From Dermanyssus gallinae (Eukaryota > Arthropoda > Arachnida > Mesostigmata > Dermanyssidae), in contig QVRM01005923.1 in assembly GCA_003439945.1 (NCBI GenBank), positions 1 to 64,000 of the forward strand: 64,000 nucleotides of DNA, read 5' to 3'. A model generated the notes under the pieces. It searched no databases. It saw nothing but the letters and a program-made list of their open reading frames with translations, and was not told the DNA's origin. Position numbers and translations under genes: made by a program. Below, in pieces: positions 39,831 through 51,502 of this stretch. How positions within the stretch are numbered: position 1 is the first letter of the stretch; each line of letters starts with the position of its first letter.

Positions 39831-41930
39831 CAGTAGGTCCTCCTTATTCCTAAAATCATGACAGCTATCCAGCCCCTACCGTACTATACGACATTTCTTG
39901 GATTTTACTCTTGGCTTTTTAATAATGTTAGCCCCTGTTTTGTTGTAGAAGTTCATTACTGTAAGGATCGCAGAAGCTCACGAATTTTTCTAATCGAAGC
40001 GCCAAAGAGAAGAGCCCGGTTTTCGTTCGTTGAACGGATCCGGTAGACAATACTGTAAGCGCCGAGGTCGTTCGCATCTCCATAGGTGCCCGTGGTTGTC
40101 TATCCGTCATTTAGTGCAGATCCACGAGGTCTGTTCCGCTAAGGATGCTTCTCTCGAATGATGCAAGAACGTCAGCTAACCGTGGAGCACTCAAAAGCGG
40201 TATGAACTCGAGAAACGATATTTTCACCTCACGGATCACTGGTCCGACACAGAGTACACCTGTCGTTATTGCGTAATTGTTGTGCAAGCGCCTGGGTTAG
40301 AAGTGATATGCATTGTGCATCAAAGTAGTAGGTACAACCCACACACTGCACAGCGGATCCGGCAGCATAAGGCTGTATACACCTAATCTGCTAGAGTACC
40401 CAAACCCAGAAACATGTGTACCGTCGGTTGAGGATCCTGCGACTCACGTTGCCATTTCTCAGCGTGCTGCACGTAGCAACAAAAAACCACAATGCCGAAG
40501 TTTGAACCAGAGCCCTGCACGCTACATACCCGTGTTTAGCGTTCTATGCTACGTAGGCAATGCGATCTGACGGTTCTAGACGCGGGAGCAGCTTCCGCAG
40601 ACAATTTAGATTTGGCAATACATTGAAATACATATAAAGATATGTATATCCAATTTGGCTGCACCCTCGAAAACAGTCAAAATAAGTTTCCACTTAGCTG
40701 TAAAGATGTGTAGTTTGCCTAAATAGCTTCTTCATTTGCTTTTCCTGGGCGCTGAGTCTACGAGTATACATGCGAATTGCACGCATATTTTAATAGCCAC
40801 AGAGAATAATCCTATCATTATCGATAGAGTCTACACTGTCTTCCAAAGGAGTAGGATGATAAATGTGTCGATGGCTAATCAGTAAGGGAGTATGCCAAAC
40901 TCAGTGCCGAGTGTAAAACCTCTTTTATCATCTTAGGGTCGACTTCATTTTGCGAAGCCTTAAAACGTTGCGCTTTCTCTCAAAGCTAAATCCAAGGATG
41001 ACGATACCACGGCGTAGCAAAAGTGCCGCCGTAGAATGTATATAAATCCCTGATAGGTCGGCTTCTAAATCTTCTTTTTTTTAGATATTTAGCAGTGTCA
41101 CTCCCCTCTGCCGCAGCTAGGTCATAAAGGGCAATTTATAGAAGAGTTGAACCGGCAAGGGAAAAATGTTCCACTCCGTACAAACTTTTTTCCCTTCAAC
41201 TAGTCGCCAAGATAATACCACTGCCAGACCAGTGCGTGTAATGGATTTGACTCACTTCACAGGTAAAAATCCACTAGAAGATTGCTACCCTTCTGAAAAG
41301 CTGGTAGAACAAGTGTAATTGTTCAACGACAATACTATGCACGAATTGTATTTTTCATTTGATGACGTGTATTATACAGTTCGCTGTTCCACGAAATAGA
41401 TCCTTCCATAGGCTGCCAAAAATGCAGGGCCAACAAGCATTACTAACCGACAAATCGAGCCACAGTATGAAACGCATTATCCGCTCGCACACTGACCAAG
41501 AAGTATATTAGATCCCGTTTGCGCTCGGTTGAACCATCACATCTCGGTGTCGCTTGCATTTAGGCTTTTTTTTTAGACATTTTACGGTTGTCTCTGGAGT
41601 CCGTTTTAGCGAATAAGTGATAAGGACACAACCTATAGGCAAGATATGTGAGTGTCGTCGCGACTATAAAATTACTCACACTGTTAAAACCTAGCCTTTA
41701 CAACATGCATGATTTTGTTATGCGGGTCAAGATAGGTGGAATACTGGAGATGCCTCAAGTGAAATGACTCGTTGAACCATGCGCCGTGTTTCAGTGGCTT
41801 TAATAAAAAACATTTGGTAAGACGGAAAAATGCTTTTACGCACACCCAAAGCGGGTAGTGTGGGACTCGATGCCGATGTTGTTGACATAATACCCACTAA
41901 AAACCTCTCACCTAAATGGCCTCAGGAAGA
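39831..41930. other. No recognisable gene
   Basis: No family, repeat or RNA gene recognised in 2.1 kb. Confidence 0.5.
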
Positions 41931-41934
41931 GGCG

Positions 41935-42620
41935 AGGAGCTGGAACCATTCTTTGATACTACTTCAACCCCTATTTCTTCCTTAGGGTTGCGTGAACAGA
42001 GTGCACATCGCGGTCTGCACCAAATCTTTTTGTTCAATAATCGTCGCGGCAAAATCCTTTATTATGTGCCAGCTTTGGGTGTCTTGCAAGAGGGCCTGAG
42101 CCATTTGTTCACATGTTACCGAAAGTTCCCGGCCTAAGAGCCGCGCCAGCTCCGTCCTGTTCGCGCTGAAAGCCGTGCATACTTCGATGGTGTGTTTGAC
42201 GTCGTTTTCTTCTCCTGAGTCGCAGAGAATGCATGCTGGCGACGGAACAACGTCCTATAGGATCTAGGTATTTTCTGAAGATGCCGTGGGCCCGTCAGAA
42301 ATTGGATCAGAGGGTACGACAGTGATCCCTCTCGCCGTTTGAACCACTCTCGGACATCTGGGATAATAGAGCGAGTCCAGAAACCCGGCTGGCCCGCCTG
42401 GATCTCCATCCATCTATTGTTCCACGCGTCTAAGGCCTGACGTCGTGCGTCTTCCTTAGAGATAGAGGAGTCCGCACGACGGACTGCGCTCTCCATAACC
42501 CGGAGATCCCAAGGGATCTGCCTGGAGAGTACTCGAATGGCCGCGGTAGACGCAGTTTTGTTGGCCCTTGCAATCTTGAGGGCCAGCGGCCTGCGGTGTT
42601 TTATCTAGAAGCCGTCGGCT
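41935..42620 (-). pseudogene. R1-like LINE, C-terminal region with zinc-binding motif
   Basis: Minus strand, read downward. ALKIARANKTASTAAIRVLS (42590-42530) is the post-RT segment (usual R...YRTVS..A..VL). WNNRWMEIQAGQPGFWTRSI (42420-42365) is followed by IPDVREWFKRREGSLSYPLI and then QFLTGP, the R1-clade signature W(T)RxLIPD..W..R..G...Y.LTQ.LTGH. After a frameshift, PACILCDSGEENDVKHTIEVC (42240-42170) is a CCHC zinc-binding motif. A weak tail, MAQALLQDTQSWHIIKDFA, follows. The frame is open for ~120 codons before the shift. RT and endonuclease are missing: this is a 5'-truncated R1-like copy. Confidence 0.82.
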
Positions 42621-45600
42621 TTTTAATACTGGTTTCGTTCTGTCGACATGAAGTTCACGATTTCAGCATGGACTTCAGTACTCGCCTGGCAGCTGATCCT
42701 AACAGTCCTGCAAGTCTGTGCCCGTAAACGGAAAACAACAGAAACAAGGGGACGTAACGTTTTCCGTCTTGACTGTCGAACGTGTAACTGGCACTAATGG
42801 AACTATCTTATGACTTTATGATGTATGCCACAGAGGAGTGAAGCACGGAAAAGACGGATACATTTATAGGGGCGTGTTTTGAGTGTTTCAAACAGACTAC
42901 GCTGTATCTTCAACGGCCCTGGTAGTTTATATCTCTTGTACATTCTGGCTGATTAACAGATAACCCTAGCGTTTTTCTTAAATATAAATTTCCTTAATAT
43001 AGATTACTTCGATCTAGTATTGGTCACTGTCCACATTTTTTAAATTGCCATCAGAAGAAAGTTTTTATTCTATTACGTGACGGCGTGTTAGTGGTTTTGA
43101 CCAATCTCTTTGGTTTTCATGAGGACAGTTATTCGTGTCTAAATTGTGTTGCTATAGCTAGGAGCCAGCGGCTAAACAGTCCCGTGTAGTTCGGAAAATC
43201 GTGGTATGTATTGATACTTAAAATATTTCTTGCGTTATTCTCGCGGGTTCAACGCACTACGCTAGTAAGAACTTGTTAATTTTTTTTTTATTCCACTTAC
43301 TATATATAGATATATCTTGCATTAACAGATACTAAATGGCTCTTTAGATTAGTTATGTTGATGCTAGAATAATTATAATTAAAATGTATATCTAGTTAAA
43401 TTCATATTCGATAAACTTTTAAGATTCGGTAAAAGTTGGTCGGTCGCTTTAAATAGCTAAGATACATACGTTATTTTTGTACAAAGTTATGTTATTCCCT
43501 CTATCGCAAAATAAATCGTATATCACAACATAATTGATAGGTTCCGACAACAAATATATACGCACATTTTCGGTGACTGCGAAGGTTTGATTCATGTCGG
43601 GTTGCAACTTCCATTTAGTGCAATCTCCTTGAAGCCTAACTTGGGAATCAAACTACACGAGTCGCAGTGCGTAAAGTCAGCACATCTACCAAAAACAGGC
43701 AACCCTGCATCTCGTCGTTTCCAATTTTAGTTAATTGCTTTGATGTCTCGCATGAGCAATAGAGATGTCACAACCAACACTAGGTTACGCCCTGAATTAA
43801 GTTAAGTAGATCCCTTAACGCCCCTTTAAAAGTACCACTGCTACTCGGAACTAATAAATGTCAAAGATCCAATTTCGTACAATTATGCACCGTCCTCGAC
43901 CGATATTCCAGTTATTGCGGATCGAATAACTTCATTGATGTATACAATGAGTAGGTCATAATGAGCGAAGGGAGGACACGCTCGTTTGATTGCCTGTCGG
44001 GAGCCACCAACGACTGACTGAAAAATAATTCGATCCCGATCATTAAATTAAGTTCGCGCACAGAAACATGCACCGAATTATGCGCGTCTGACTGGCAAAG
44101 GACTAGCCAGAGTAGCAGTGGTAGCTTTAGATATAAAAGCTCTATCGAAACTACTTTTGCTAACAATTTCATAATTGCTGCATCAGTGTGTGCATTGACA
44201 CGCAACGGCCGTATACATTCGATGGCATTGTTTAAAACATGCGCCCAAGGTTTGACGATTCGAGGCGAAAACGAGTCTACTGTGGCAGTTTCCTCCCGAG
44301 ATATTAGGTTGTACGAGCAGATAAATGTTGCACTGAAGTAAAATGGCTTCTCCAACACGGCTGGTTGTCCTCGCCTGTCTCAGACACATTCTGTTAGCCG
44401 TAATCAGTGTCAGGGTGGGCTCCATTTGTCTTAAAAGGACTCAAGGGGGCCGAAGACGGGATTTGGCCGAATCCTTTCATGCACCAGTGGCCCGCCTAAA
44501 TGCCGGCAAACAAGCGTTTCTAGGCAGGTGGCTTCACTTTACAGCAAACCTCTCTAAAACATTCAAACATTGCTGCTATTTATGGTGAAACGTTTTGTTT
44601 CCTGCCTCCACTGTAATACAATAATCATATAAAGCATTATAGCTATTCGGAAAGATTTGATACACGCATTTCACTTAGGTTTTTCACGCGCCTATCTGTT
44701 TTCATAACTGGCGCTTCATCTCGTCGCAGCCCCACCAGGCTGATAGCGCAAGCAATATAGGCCCTAGGGAATAACACTTTTCAATGGTTACACAATCGAG
44801 ACAGGCGGTCATTGCTTTCTGACAGAGCCGGCAGTTAGCCATGTGTGGTTAGCGTAATATAAATAAGTCAACTGGTTCCGCGGATGTGTACAAGGACAAA
44901 TTATTAGTCGTAATAGATTGACTCGCTTATAAGACAAAGTTGTATACTTAGCAAGGAAGAAGAAGGTATTAACTTGCTGATTCCGGCATGTTTACCACGC
45001 TCTAACCAGTCTGGTCGAAACTTTGTGATGATGACAGTGTCTATTTGAACCAGCTCGCAAGCCTTAATTAAACATAGATTTACATAATCAAGCGTATTCA
45101 TCAGAGGCATAATGCGGCAGTGTTTAAAATGGCCGTGATAGAGTTGTTTCATTTACACCTTTGTAGTTGAATTTCCATTGCGTCCGTGTTGTTATTATTA
45201 GAAAGGCATCCGTGTTGTTATTATTAGAAAGGCAGTGCTCCTTATAAAGGGCTGGCGTGAGATTTTAGAACTGGCGGTTGGTCTCTTAACAGAGAAAAAC
45301 GAGCAAACAATACGCAAAACAACTTTTTTGTCCGAAACAGCGATCATAAAAAGGGGCCCGCTTTGCTGCAATCAGAGTTGTTTTTAATTTAGAGATTCTT
45401 TAGGGAATTAAGTGAAGCCCTGGGGGAAAGGAATCACTTTTCCGCATTCTCATTTTCTTGACATTTTTCTGCCTTCTGGCTCGCCTCATCTCATACGGAG
45501 CCAGCCAAATCTGGTCTAGAAACGCCCGTCTGTGACGTTGCGTAGCGGCCCCAAGAGGTCAGCAAAAAACAGAGGCTAACCGCCTTTGTTACTGCAAAGC

Positions 45601-45865
45601 CTGTCCCGGCGACCCTTAATCGCAGAGCTTAGCCACAAGTTTGTAACATATCGATAACCAGCTCCTCCAGCCATAACATAATAAGAGACTACTAAGATAT
45701 AATACCGATGCATCTGCTTCTAGAGGTTCAGCGGGGTAAGCCGTTCTCCTCCATAGTTTGATGCATATTGCTACCAAGTTTAGGCAAATGTGGTTTAGGT
45801 TCCCCCGAGAACGATATGAGATGAGAAACTTGTATTGTTAACACCACCGATCTTATCGGAAACAT
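42621..45865. other. No recognisable gene
   Basis: AT-rich. A 148-codon minus-strand frame (43912-44358) and an 81-codon plus-strand frame with a hydrophobic N-terminus (44343-44588) show no family resemblance. A tRNA-like stretch in reverse at 43640-43700 is too weak to call. A 26-bp tandem duplication is at 45183-45234. Confidence 0.45.
45183..45234. repeat. 26-bp perfect tandem duplication
   Basis: Two identical adjacent copies of the unit TCCGTGTTGTTATTATTAG plus AAAGGCA. Confidence 0.95.
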
Positions 45866-45869
45866 ATAT

Positions 45870-47490
45870 TCTTAAAGAGTGTTGTATAAGAAGGCCTTCG
45901 GACCCGACCTCGTCCGGAATGAACATATAAGGGCGGCGGTCCTCCTAACGCCGCTTTGGACGGCACTCTTTGACAAGTGCTTGGAAACAGGTGAAATTCC
46001 AGCAACCTGGTCGGAATGCTTGCTAAAGGTCATCCCCAAAGGCAAAGGTGACCCGCTTTGTCCATCCTTTTGGCGAGGCATTGCAAAAAAAAGCTGCATC
46101 TACAAAATATTGTCATGCCTCCTGGCACGCCGGCTTAGCTTCTATCTCGAAGCAAGGGGAATCATCCCTCCGGAACAGCATGGATTTCGCACGAGACATT
46201 CGACAATGACCGCATCCCAGGAGCTTTTAGACGAGGTGAAGCGTTCGGTCACCGTCAAGCACCAAACACTGTACGCTGTATTTGTAGACTACAAAGCGGC
46301 GTTTGACACTGCCCCCAGGGATATTGTCATGGAGAAGCTAGCCGCCGCGGGTGTGGGCCCACGAGTTTTGGGGATACTGGCAGCTATTCTGAAGGCAAAC
46401 CCAGTCATTCTAGATGACGGCATTCAGGAATACCAGCCTTTCCTACAAACCACCGGCTATCCCCAGGGTGATAATCTCAGCCCGCTCTTATTCTCAGTCT
46501 TACTCAGTGATCTTCCGGGCCTTATCAATGACCACTACCCCTGTGTCCGCATAACTCTCTATGCCGATGACCTGGTGGTATATAGTAGAGTGTTCATGGA
46601 TCTAAAAAGGTCCCTGAGGCTGCTGGAGACATACAGTAAGCAAAATGGTTTAACAATTAACGTATCGAAGACAAAAGCTATGAAATTCAGATCCGGGGGA
46701 CCCCTGAGGAAAAGTGATAGGCTCAGCTTGGGCGGTGTCTCTGTAGAATTTGTCTCGGAGTTTACTTACCTGGGTGTTAAACTAACGCCAAGCGGCACCT
46801 CTTTCGCAGCTCACATATCTCAGCGAATTAATAGCTGCATTGTCGCCATGACCTCAATCTCGGCTCCACAGAAGCTCTCAGTAAAAACAGCTTTAATACT
46901 GTTTAATCTGAAGGTGGCCTCGGTGGCATCTTATGGTATCACATTAATTTGGGAACACCTATCCGCTCAGCAGCTTAGCGCTCTCGACACGGTGAAGGCA
47001 ACGTTTCTTAAGAGAGTTCTGGGCCTCCCTAGAAATGCTCAAAACAGGCTAACTTATAGTCTGTCGAGGACCACGCCGTTCATCGAGGACATGGTAAACC
47101 GCTTTCAACTTCCGACCACCGCCTCACTGCGAGAGTTCCGTAGGCACTTCGAGCAGAAAATGAGGGAAGTACCAGAAGCCTTCTACAAAACACCGGCAAT
47201 GTTGGACAATACATGGATGGAACCGCTCTTCGAGCAACGACACGTCCTCACCCGCTACTCCGTCCATGGGTTCCACCACAAACTGTGCCACCGCAGTGGG
47301 TTCCATAACCCTTCTGATGAGTGTTGCTGCAAATTTTGCGGCCTTGTATGCACCAAATATCATCATGAAACATGTCGGTCTGCGCCAGCTATCTGGGCGT
47401 TAGGTCGCTGACATCTTCTTGAGATGCTTGATTAATGAATACGTGTAATGTAATATAATCAACAATACCGAAAGGTGATGTAATAATAAA
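45870..47490 (+). mobile_element. 5'-truncated non-LTR retrotransposon
   Basis: The element carries the intact 510-codon RT frame and ~80 bp of 3' sequence ending in AATAATAAATAATAATTT. No endonuclease or ORF1 lies upstream. The coding part starts inside RT motif 1 (AFGPD, usual GPDG), as in 5'-truncated LINE copies. Clear target-site duplications are not visible by eye. Related decayed copies occur at 38.5-39.1 kb. Confidence 0.85.
45879..47411 (+). CDS. Reverse transcriptase of a non-LTR retrotransposon (510 codons, intact frame)
   Basis: Would copy element RNA into DNA at a nicked target. The frame is uninterrupted for 510 codons from a GTG at 45879; no ATG start fits, and the true N-terminus is lost by 5' truncation. 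RT motifs in order: GPD at residues 8-10, IPKGKGDP near 52-59, GFRTRHST at 102-109, motif A FVDYKAAFDT at 135-144 with catalytic Asp137, motif B GYPQGDNLSP at 193-202, motif C LYADD at 227-231 with Asp230 and Asp231, NVSKTKAMKF at 261-270 and TYLGVKLT at 296-303. The C-terminal end has a cysteine-histidine cluster (C484, C487, H495/H496, C499) that fits a zinc knuckle. All catalytic residues are present, so the domain is plausibly functional or only recently dead. I cannot place the clade securely. Confidence 0.88.
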   Translation: MLYKKAFGPDLVRNEHIRAAVLLTPLWTALFDKCLETGEIPATWSECLLKVIPKGKGDPLCPSFWRGIAKKSCIYKILSCLLARRLSFYLEARGIIPPEQHGFRTRHSTMTASQELLDEVKRSVTVKHQTLYAVFVDYKAAFDTAPRDIVMEKLAAAGVGPRVLGILAAILKANPVILDDGIQEYQPFLQTTGYPQGDNLSPLLFSVLLSDLPGLINDHYPCVRITLYADDLVVYSRVFMDLKRSLRLLETYSKQNGLTINVSKTKAMKFRSGGPLRKSDRLSLGGVSVEFVSEFTYLGVKLTPSGTSFAAHISQRINSCIVAMTSISAPQKLSVKTALILFNLKVASVASYGITLIWEHLSAQQLSALDTVKATFLKRVLGLPRNAQNRLTYSLSRTTPFIEDMVNRFQLPTTASLREFRRHFEQKMREVPEAFYKTPAMLDNTWMEPLFEQRHVLTRYSVHGFHHKLCHRSGFHNPSDECCCKFCGLVCTKYHHETCRSAPAIWALGR

Positions 47491-47547
47491 TAATAATTTA
47501 CAATACGTTTGCACACTCGGCAGTGCTCGCCTAAATATCGCATATAG

Positions 47548-47553
<6 letters not shown>

Positions 47554-47580
<27 letters not shown>
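47554..47580. repeat. (TA)n microsatellite downstream of LINE
   Basis: TA tract 65 bp past the apparent LINE 3' end. Confidence 0.94.
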
Positions 47581-47849
47581 CGATCGTTGATTAGTCTTCA
47601 TCGAAAATACATATTCCGGAAATAATTTTTCTTCTATAGCTATTAAAGAAACTATCAACAAAACAAGTGCGTTAGATGGTTTGAGAGCTGTTGACGTAAT
47701 GCTAAGCAATGTCAAGCCTAAGCGAGCAAATAGAAAACAGTCTAATACTGAGTTGCACAATAATAATCATGTTTAATAGAAACAACGATTGTCCGAGAGA
47801 ACAACCTAAGAGACCTAGCTCCGCTAGGTTCAACTTTGACAGCTGCCCC

Positions 47850-47988
47850 AGCCAGGGAGCCGGAACTGACTGCGACCGGAGGAAACACATAGGTTCACGG
47901 GTTCAATCCTTGCCGTTGCACATTTGTATTTATGGGGTCAGTTTTACGAAGCAATGCGAAAGTAATTCCGTGGACTTAAATGTTGGCC
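47850..47988 (+). mobile_element. tRNA-derived SINE, family B, copy 2
   Basis: Plus-strand copy. Head with GCGACCGGAGGAAACACATA and B box GGGTTCAATCCTTGC, then the body ATTTGTATTTATGGGGTCAG, TTACGAAGCAATGCGAAAG and TGGACTTAAATGTTGGCC. The first tRNA-like third is poorly preserved. Same family as 19251-19407 and 60471-60630. Confidence 0.85.
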
Positions 47989-47989
47989 C

Positions 47990-48636
47990 TATTGTCACAA
48001 TTTTTACTAACTGATTATTAGCGACTATCAGAATATATACCTAGCCCTGAGTATGCGCCCGCTTTTCAGAGTCTCATAGGAAGAATCACTAAGTACCCTG
48101 CCAATATCAGCTTCGACTGATGCAAGTGGTCATTATAAAGATGGTTTGGTCCGGAGCCTTCTCTTTTCGAAAGTGCCCGTAGTGCCTGCTAGATCTTGTC
48201 AACCTTGAAGGGGGAGTTTATTGTCCTACTCCTCGGCTGTGAGCGGAGGCTTAAGGAGCGGAATCAGGCTCATCATATCCAAGTTAAACAGTCATTTTTC
48301 AGACGACGCGTTGTCTGCTCGTTGTCAAGCGAGTTATTTCTTTCACCCAAGACAATATAAGAAAAGTGTAATGTTCTGCTTGAATCTTGCAAGCAATCGA
48401 AGCTCCTGACGTGTCCAGTCTAACGTCGCGGCAGAGCCTAATATAGGTTCTCCTCACACGGATGCAATCGCGCCTTCTTTGAGCATGCAACCGTGAATCT
48501 GTCGTAAAGTAGGCCGCAGAGAGACAAGGTAACAAACTCTAGTAAACTACGTATGTTATTTCCGTTTTTCTCAACCATTTCTACCTTGCTGCTTTTTACA
48601 ATGTTTATTTGCTGATACGACGTCCTAAGGACATGC

Positions 48637-48703
<67 letters not shown>

Positions 48704-49095
48704 AGTCCAGACCAATACCGAAGGTTTGCAGGAAGGCGGCTACAAGTCTCCTACAAGCAGGTCTCACCGTTCACACTGCCTAGTTTCGCCTGGCCGGTTC
48801 GTTGGCTGGCTGACCTCCTGCATGGAACTAGACCCAAGCTATTCACGGTGTTGAAGTCTCTAGAGGAGGTGCTGCGATTTTTGATGGGGCTTCTTGAAAG
48901 GGCTCGCCTTGTAACGGATAAAACAGATCTCAACAGATCCGGGCAATCGGACGCTAACTCCTTCGTCTACAAGGAGAGGTCAGCGTCGACACAGAACAAC
49001 CAAGAACGGAGGAGTTTCTCGTAACATTGACGACAAATCACAGCCCTTAGACTAACTTTAGTCCGAACGGGTTAGTCAGTGTCTTATTAGTCTCT
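47990..49095. other. No recognisable gene
   Basis: A 62-bp (TA)n tract lies at 48640-48701. Nothing else is recognised. Confidence 0.5.
48640..48701. repeat. (TA)n microsatellite, 62 bp
   Basis: Pure TA dinucleotide tract. Confidence 0.97.
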
Positions 49096-49370
49096 TCAAT
49101 CGATAGTGTTGGCGCAGCTCAAGCCGATTATGCTTCGGCTCTCGCCGAGGCAGGCAAAGTGTGAAAGTACAGGAACATACGGGTTTTGCCCTCTTGCCTT
49201 AGTTACCTTTGGCGAGTCGGGCCTGTCCACTCGCAGATTGCTGAAGAAGGGCGGGAAGCGGCTGATTCTAATCAGCGGAGATAGGCGATAGATAGGCGCA
49301 GACATGGCGATTTCCTCAGACCGCGCTCGTCTCTGGATGCGTAACGGGCATGGGCGTATTCTAGTAGGTT
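49096..49370 (+). pseudogene. Possible C-terminal fragment of a retroelement polyprotein
   Basis: YGFCPLALVTFGESGLSTRR then LLKKGGKRL on the plus strand resembles the (F)xPxAxETxGxxG...L...GRR segment that follows the WDxTvxD motif in the protein type seen as a relic at 17.4-18.2 kb. A degenerate tail follows two stops after GDRR. Only this one motif supports the call. Confidence 0.42.
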
Positions 49371-49544
49371 GATCTTTAAAATGTAAAACAAAACTATCTA
49401 AGTTGTCCGGTTACGTTTGCTTAGAAGCACCATCAAACAGCTATACGCACGGCAAAATTCGCGCCGATTAGTGGCGGCGTCAGTTGTCTGAGCTTGAAAT
49501 AAAGAAGTGAAGAAAACAAAGTTCGGCGATGTTTAAGGAGCCCA

Positions 49545-49891
49545 CAACTCGAGAAAAAAACGAATCTGCATCAAGTTCTATGTTAAAAACTAATCAAAAT
49601 GGTGGAAATGTTACGAACTGCTTATGATGATCAAGCACTGTTCTCAAACATTGTGTACACGTGGTACCGTCTATTTCACGACGCACGTGAAATGATCGAG
49701 GATGGCTACCGTTCGGTAAAGACTTCGACGTCAATAACAGAAGCAATCGTTGAAGCACTTTGTGACATTGCACTCTACAGTCGCCGAATTGCTATCAGAG
49801 AAATTGTTGACGAATTGGAGATACTTTATAGATTAGTTTTAATAGTTTTGGTCGATATGCGTCATAAAACTAGAAATTACCTTTTAGAGTA
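49545..49891 (+). mobile_element. Mariner relic, N-terminal helix-turn-helix region
   Basis: Plus strand. ICIKFYVKN (49563-49590) matches TCIKFCVKN in the better-preserved mariner at 52.6 kb. After a stop and a frameshift, LRTAYDDQALFSNIVYTWYR (usual AYGDxxLSRxxVYxWYxxF), then MIEDGYRSVKTSTSITEAIV (usual VEDDxRSGRPSTSTTDENI) and RRIAIREIVDELEI (usual RRITIREVAEELGI). It fades at 49891. The catalytic half is absent. Confidence 0.83.
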
Positions 49892-49894
49892 ATT

Positions 49895-50980
49895 CCACTT
49901 AACTGCATCTTTGTTTATTGTTAACCGATCTTATTTCCTCCGTTTGACATAAATGCATAAAACGCATAACACCCATAATAGCCCTATTACTCTGTAATAT
50001 ATATTTGCGAACAACGAAACTTAAGATGAATACCGGCAAAACTAAGAATACGCAGTTTAGACGTGAATGACGTGTGGCCGCTTCCGACATGATATTGCAG
50101 TGGCCAAATGCTAAGGTTTATGAACTCCTTCCGTTATCTCGAGCCACGACTTCAATATTGAATTAGGGCCTGAAACTGCCACATATCATATATCTACTGT
50201 CAAAAATGTCTATGTTTTGTAAAAACAGTTAGACTTTGACTGACGAAGCCAATCAGACCAGTTAAGCTCAATTGAAAAGAAAAGATATTGCCAGCAAATG
50301 AAGAAATTGAGTATCTACTGTTGTTCAGGTTACGTTTAATAGAGTCATTTGCCATAGTCGTTATATGTACATCGTACACAGGCATGATATCGTGGCGGGC
50401 TTTAATACTGAAGTTCACGAGGACTCTGGTAAAAATATGTACATTTAGTTGAAATGCTTTGCTTTTTGCAATCGTTCACCATTATAAACAAATATTTATT
50501 TACTGTAGCGATATAATTATCAATATAGACCAAGGCATACCAAAGTCGACTAGTCGTCTAGAAAACCAAATCAAGTAACTATTTGAATGTGTTTCCGTTT
50601 CAGGCTTGCAGTCCTGACATGTTCTGTTGTAAAGGTCCATGCCCCCCCAGTGGCATTTGTGGAGAGTGGTGGAGAGCACCGTGAATAAATACGTAGAAAG
50701 TTCTCTCAATTGTACAATATTGCTGTCTTTGCTAGCAGAAATCGTCGACACTGTAACGCAAAGAGCAACCTACAATAAATTGCTTACGAAGGGTAGGCGC
50801 TGTTATGATGAGGAAGAGAACACGCGTATGCTTAGGAGAACAGGGCACAAACCCTAAGTGTGCACAGTCCGCCGGGAGAATAAAAGCATGTAAAGCGTGA
50901 CACAGGAGCAGTTGCGACAGCACTTTATAGCCCTTGTGTTAGATACAAACGCCCTGCAGCAGACTGAGTAGTTAAGCAAC
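49895..50980. other. No recognisable gene
   Basis: Only short frames without recognisable motifs. Confidence 0.5.
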
Positions 50981-50984
50981 TACT

Positions 50985-51170
50985 CTCTATGAAGCGCCTT
51001 TTACCGTTTACAGTGGAAGAGGTTGTGCAGGTCTTACGCGGGTTACCTAAGAATAAGAGTAGTAGTCCTGATGAGATCCATTACAAACATTAAGTTAAGT
51101 CGTCTAATGCTTTAGCAGGAAAGCTGTGTAATATTTTCTCACATACATATAAAATCACCAACTTTTTCAC
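50985..51170 (+). pseudogene. LINE reverse transcriptase N-terminal fragment
   Basis: PFTVEEVVQVLRGLPKNKSS then SPDEIHYK on the plus strand (51003-51090) is the start of a LINE RT (usual PFtxxEVxxaLxxLKxxKSPGPDgI). An in-frame TAA follows, then SNALAGKLCNIFSHTYK in the same frame (usual LaxxLxxlFNxxxxxG). Later RT motifs are absent. Confidence 0.7.
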
Positions 51171-51502
51171 CTATACATAAGCACGGGACTCTGTTTCTGG
51201 CAACGGGCCTCGGCCAAAGATACTCATCCATAGGCCTAACTGTGGCGAAGTAGAGTATCTTACTTTAGGCGCTAAAGTGGGCCAGCCAAACTTGCCTTTG
51301 ATTATTTCGTACTTAACTATGTTTCTAGGTATGTTCAATGCACATCTACCAGCTGCGTGTCGAGCTCTCATAAGTTTGCTTACCAACGAGCGCGACATTG
51401 CGATAACTGCATGTAAGTAAATAAGCGATGGGGACTCTACCGCAAAATCTCTCGACCCAGACGAAGCAGTTTATATTTCGGCTGCTACACTAAATGGTTA
51501 TA

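Noticed and set aside
43640..43700. Reverse tRNA-like sequence
   Set aside because: GTTTGATTCCC resembles a B box, but stems do not pair convincingly and no other copy is seen.
43912..44358. 148-codon minus-strand frame
   Set aside because: No motif, no supporting neighbours, ordinary for AT-balanced random sequence of this window size.
44343..44588. 81-codon plus-strand frame with a signal-peptide-like start
   Set aside because: The hydrophobic N-terminus alone is weak; no cysteine pattern, splice structure or family resemblance supports a secreted protein.
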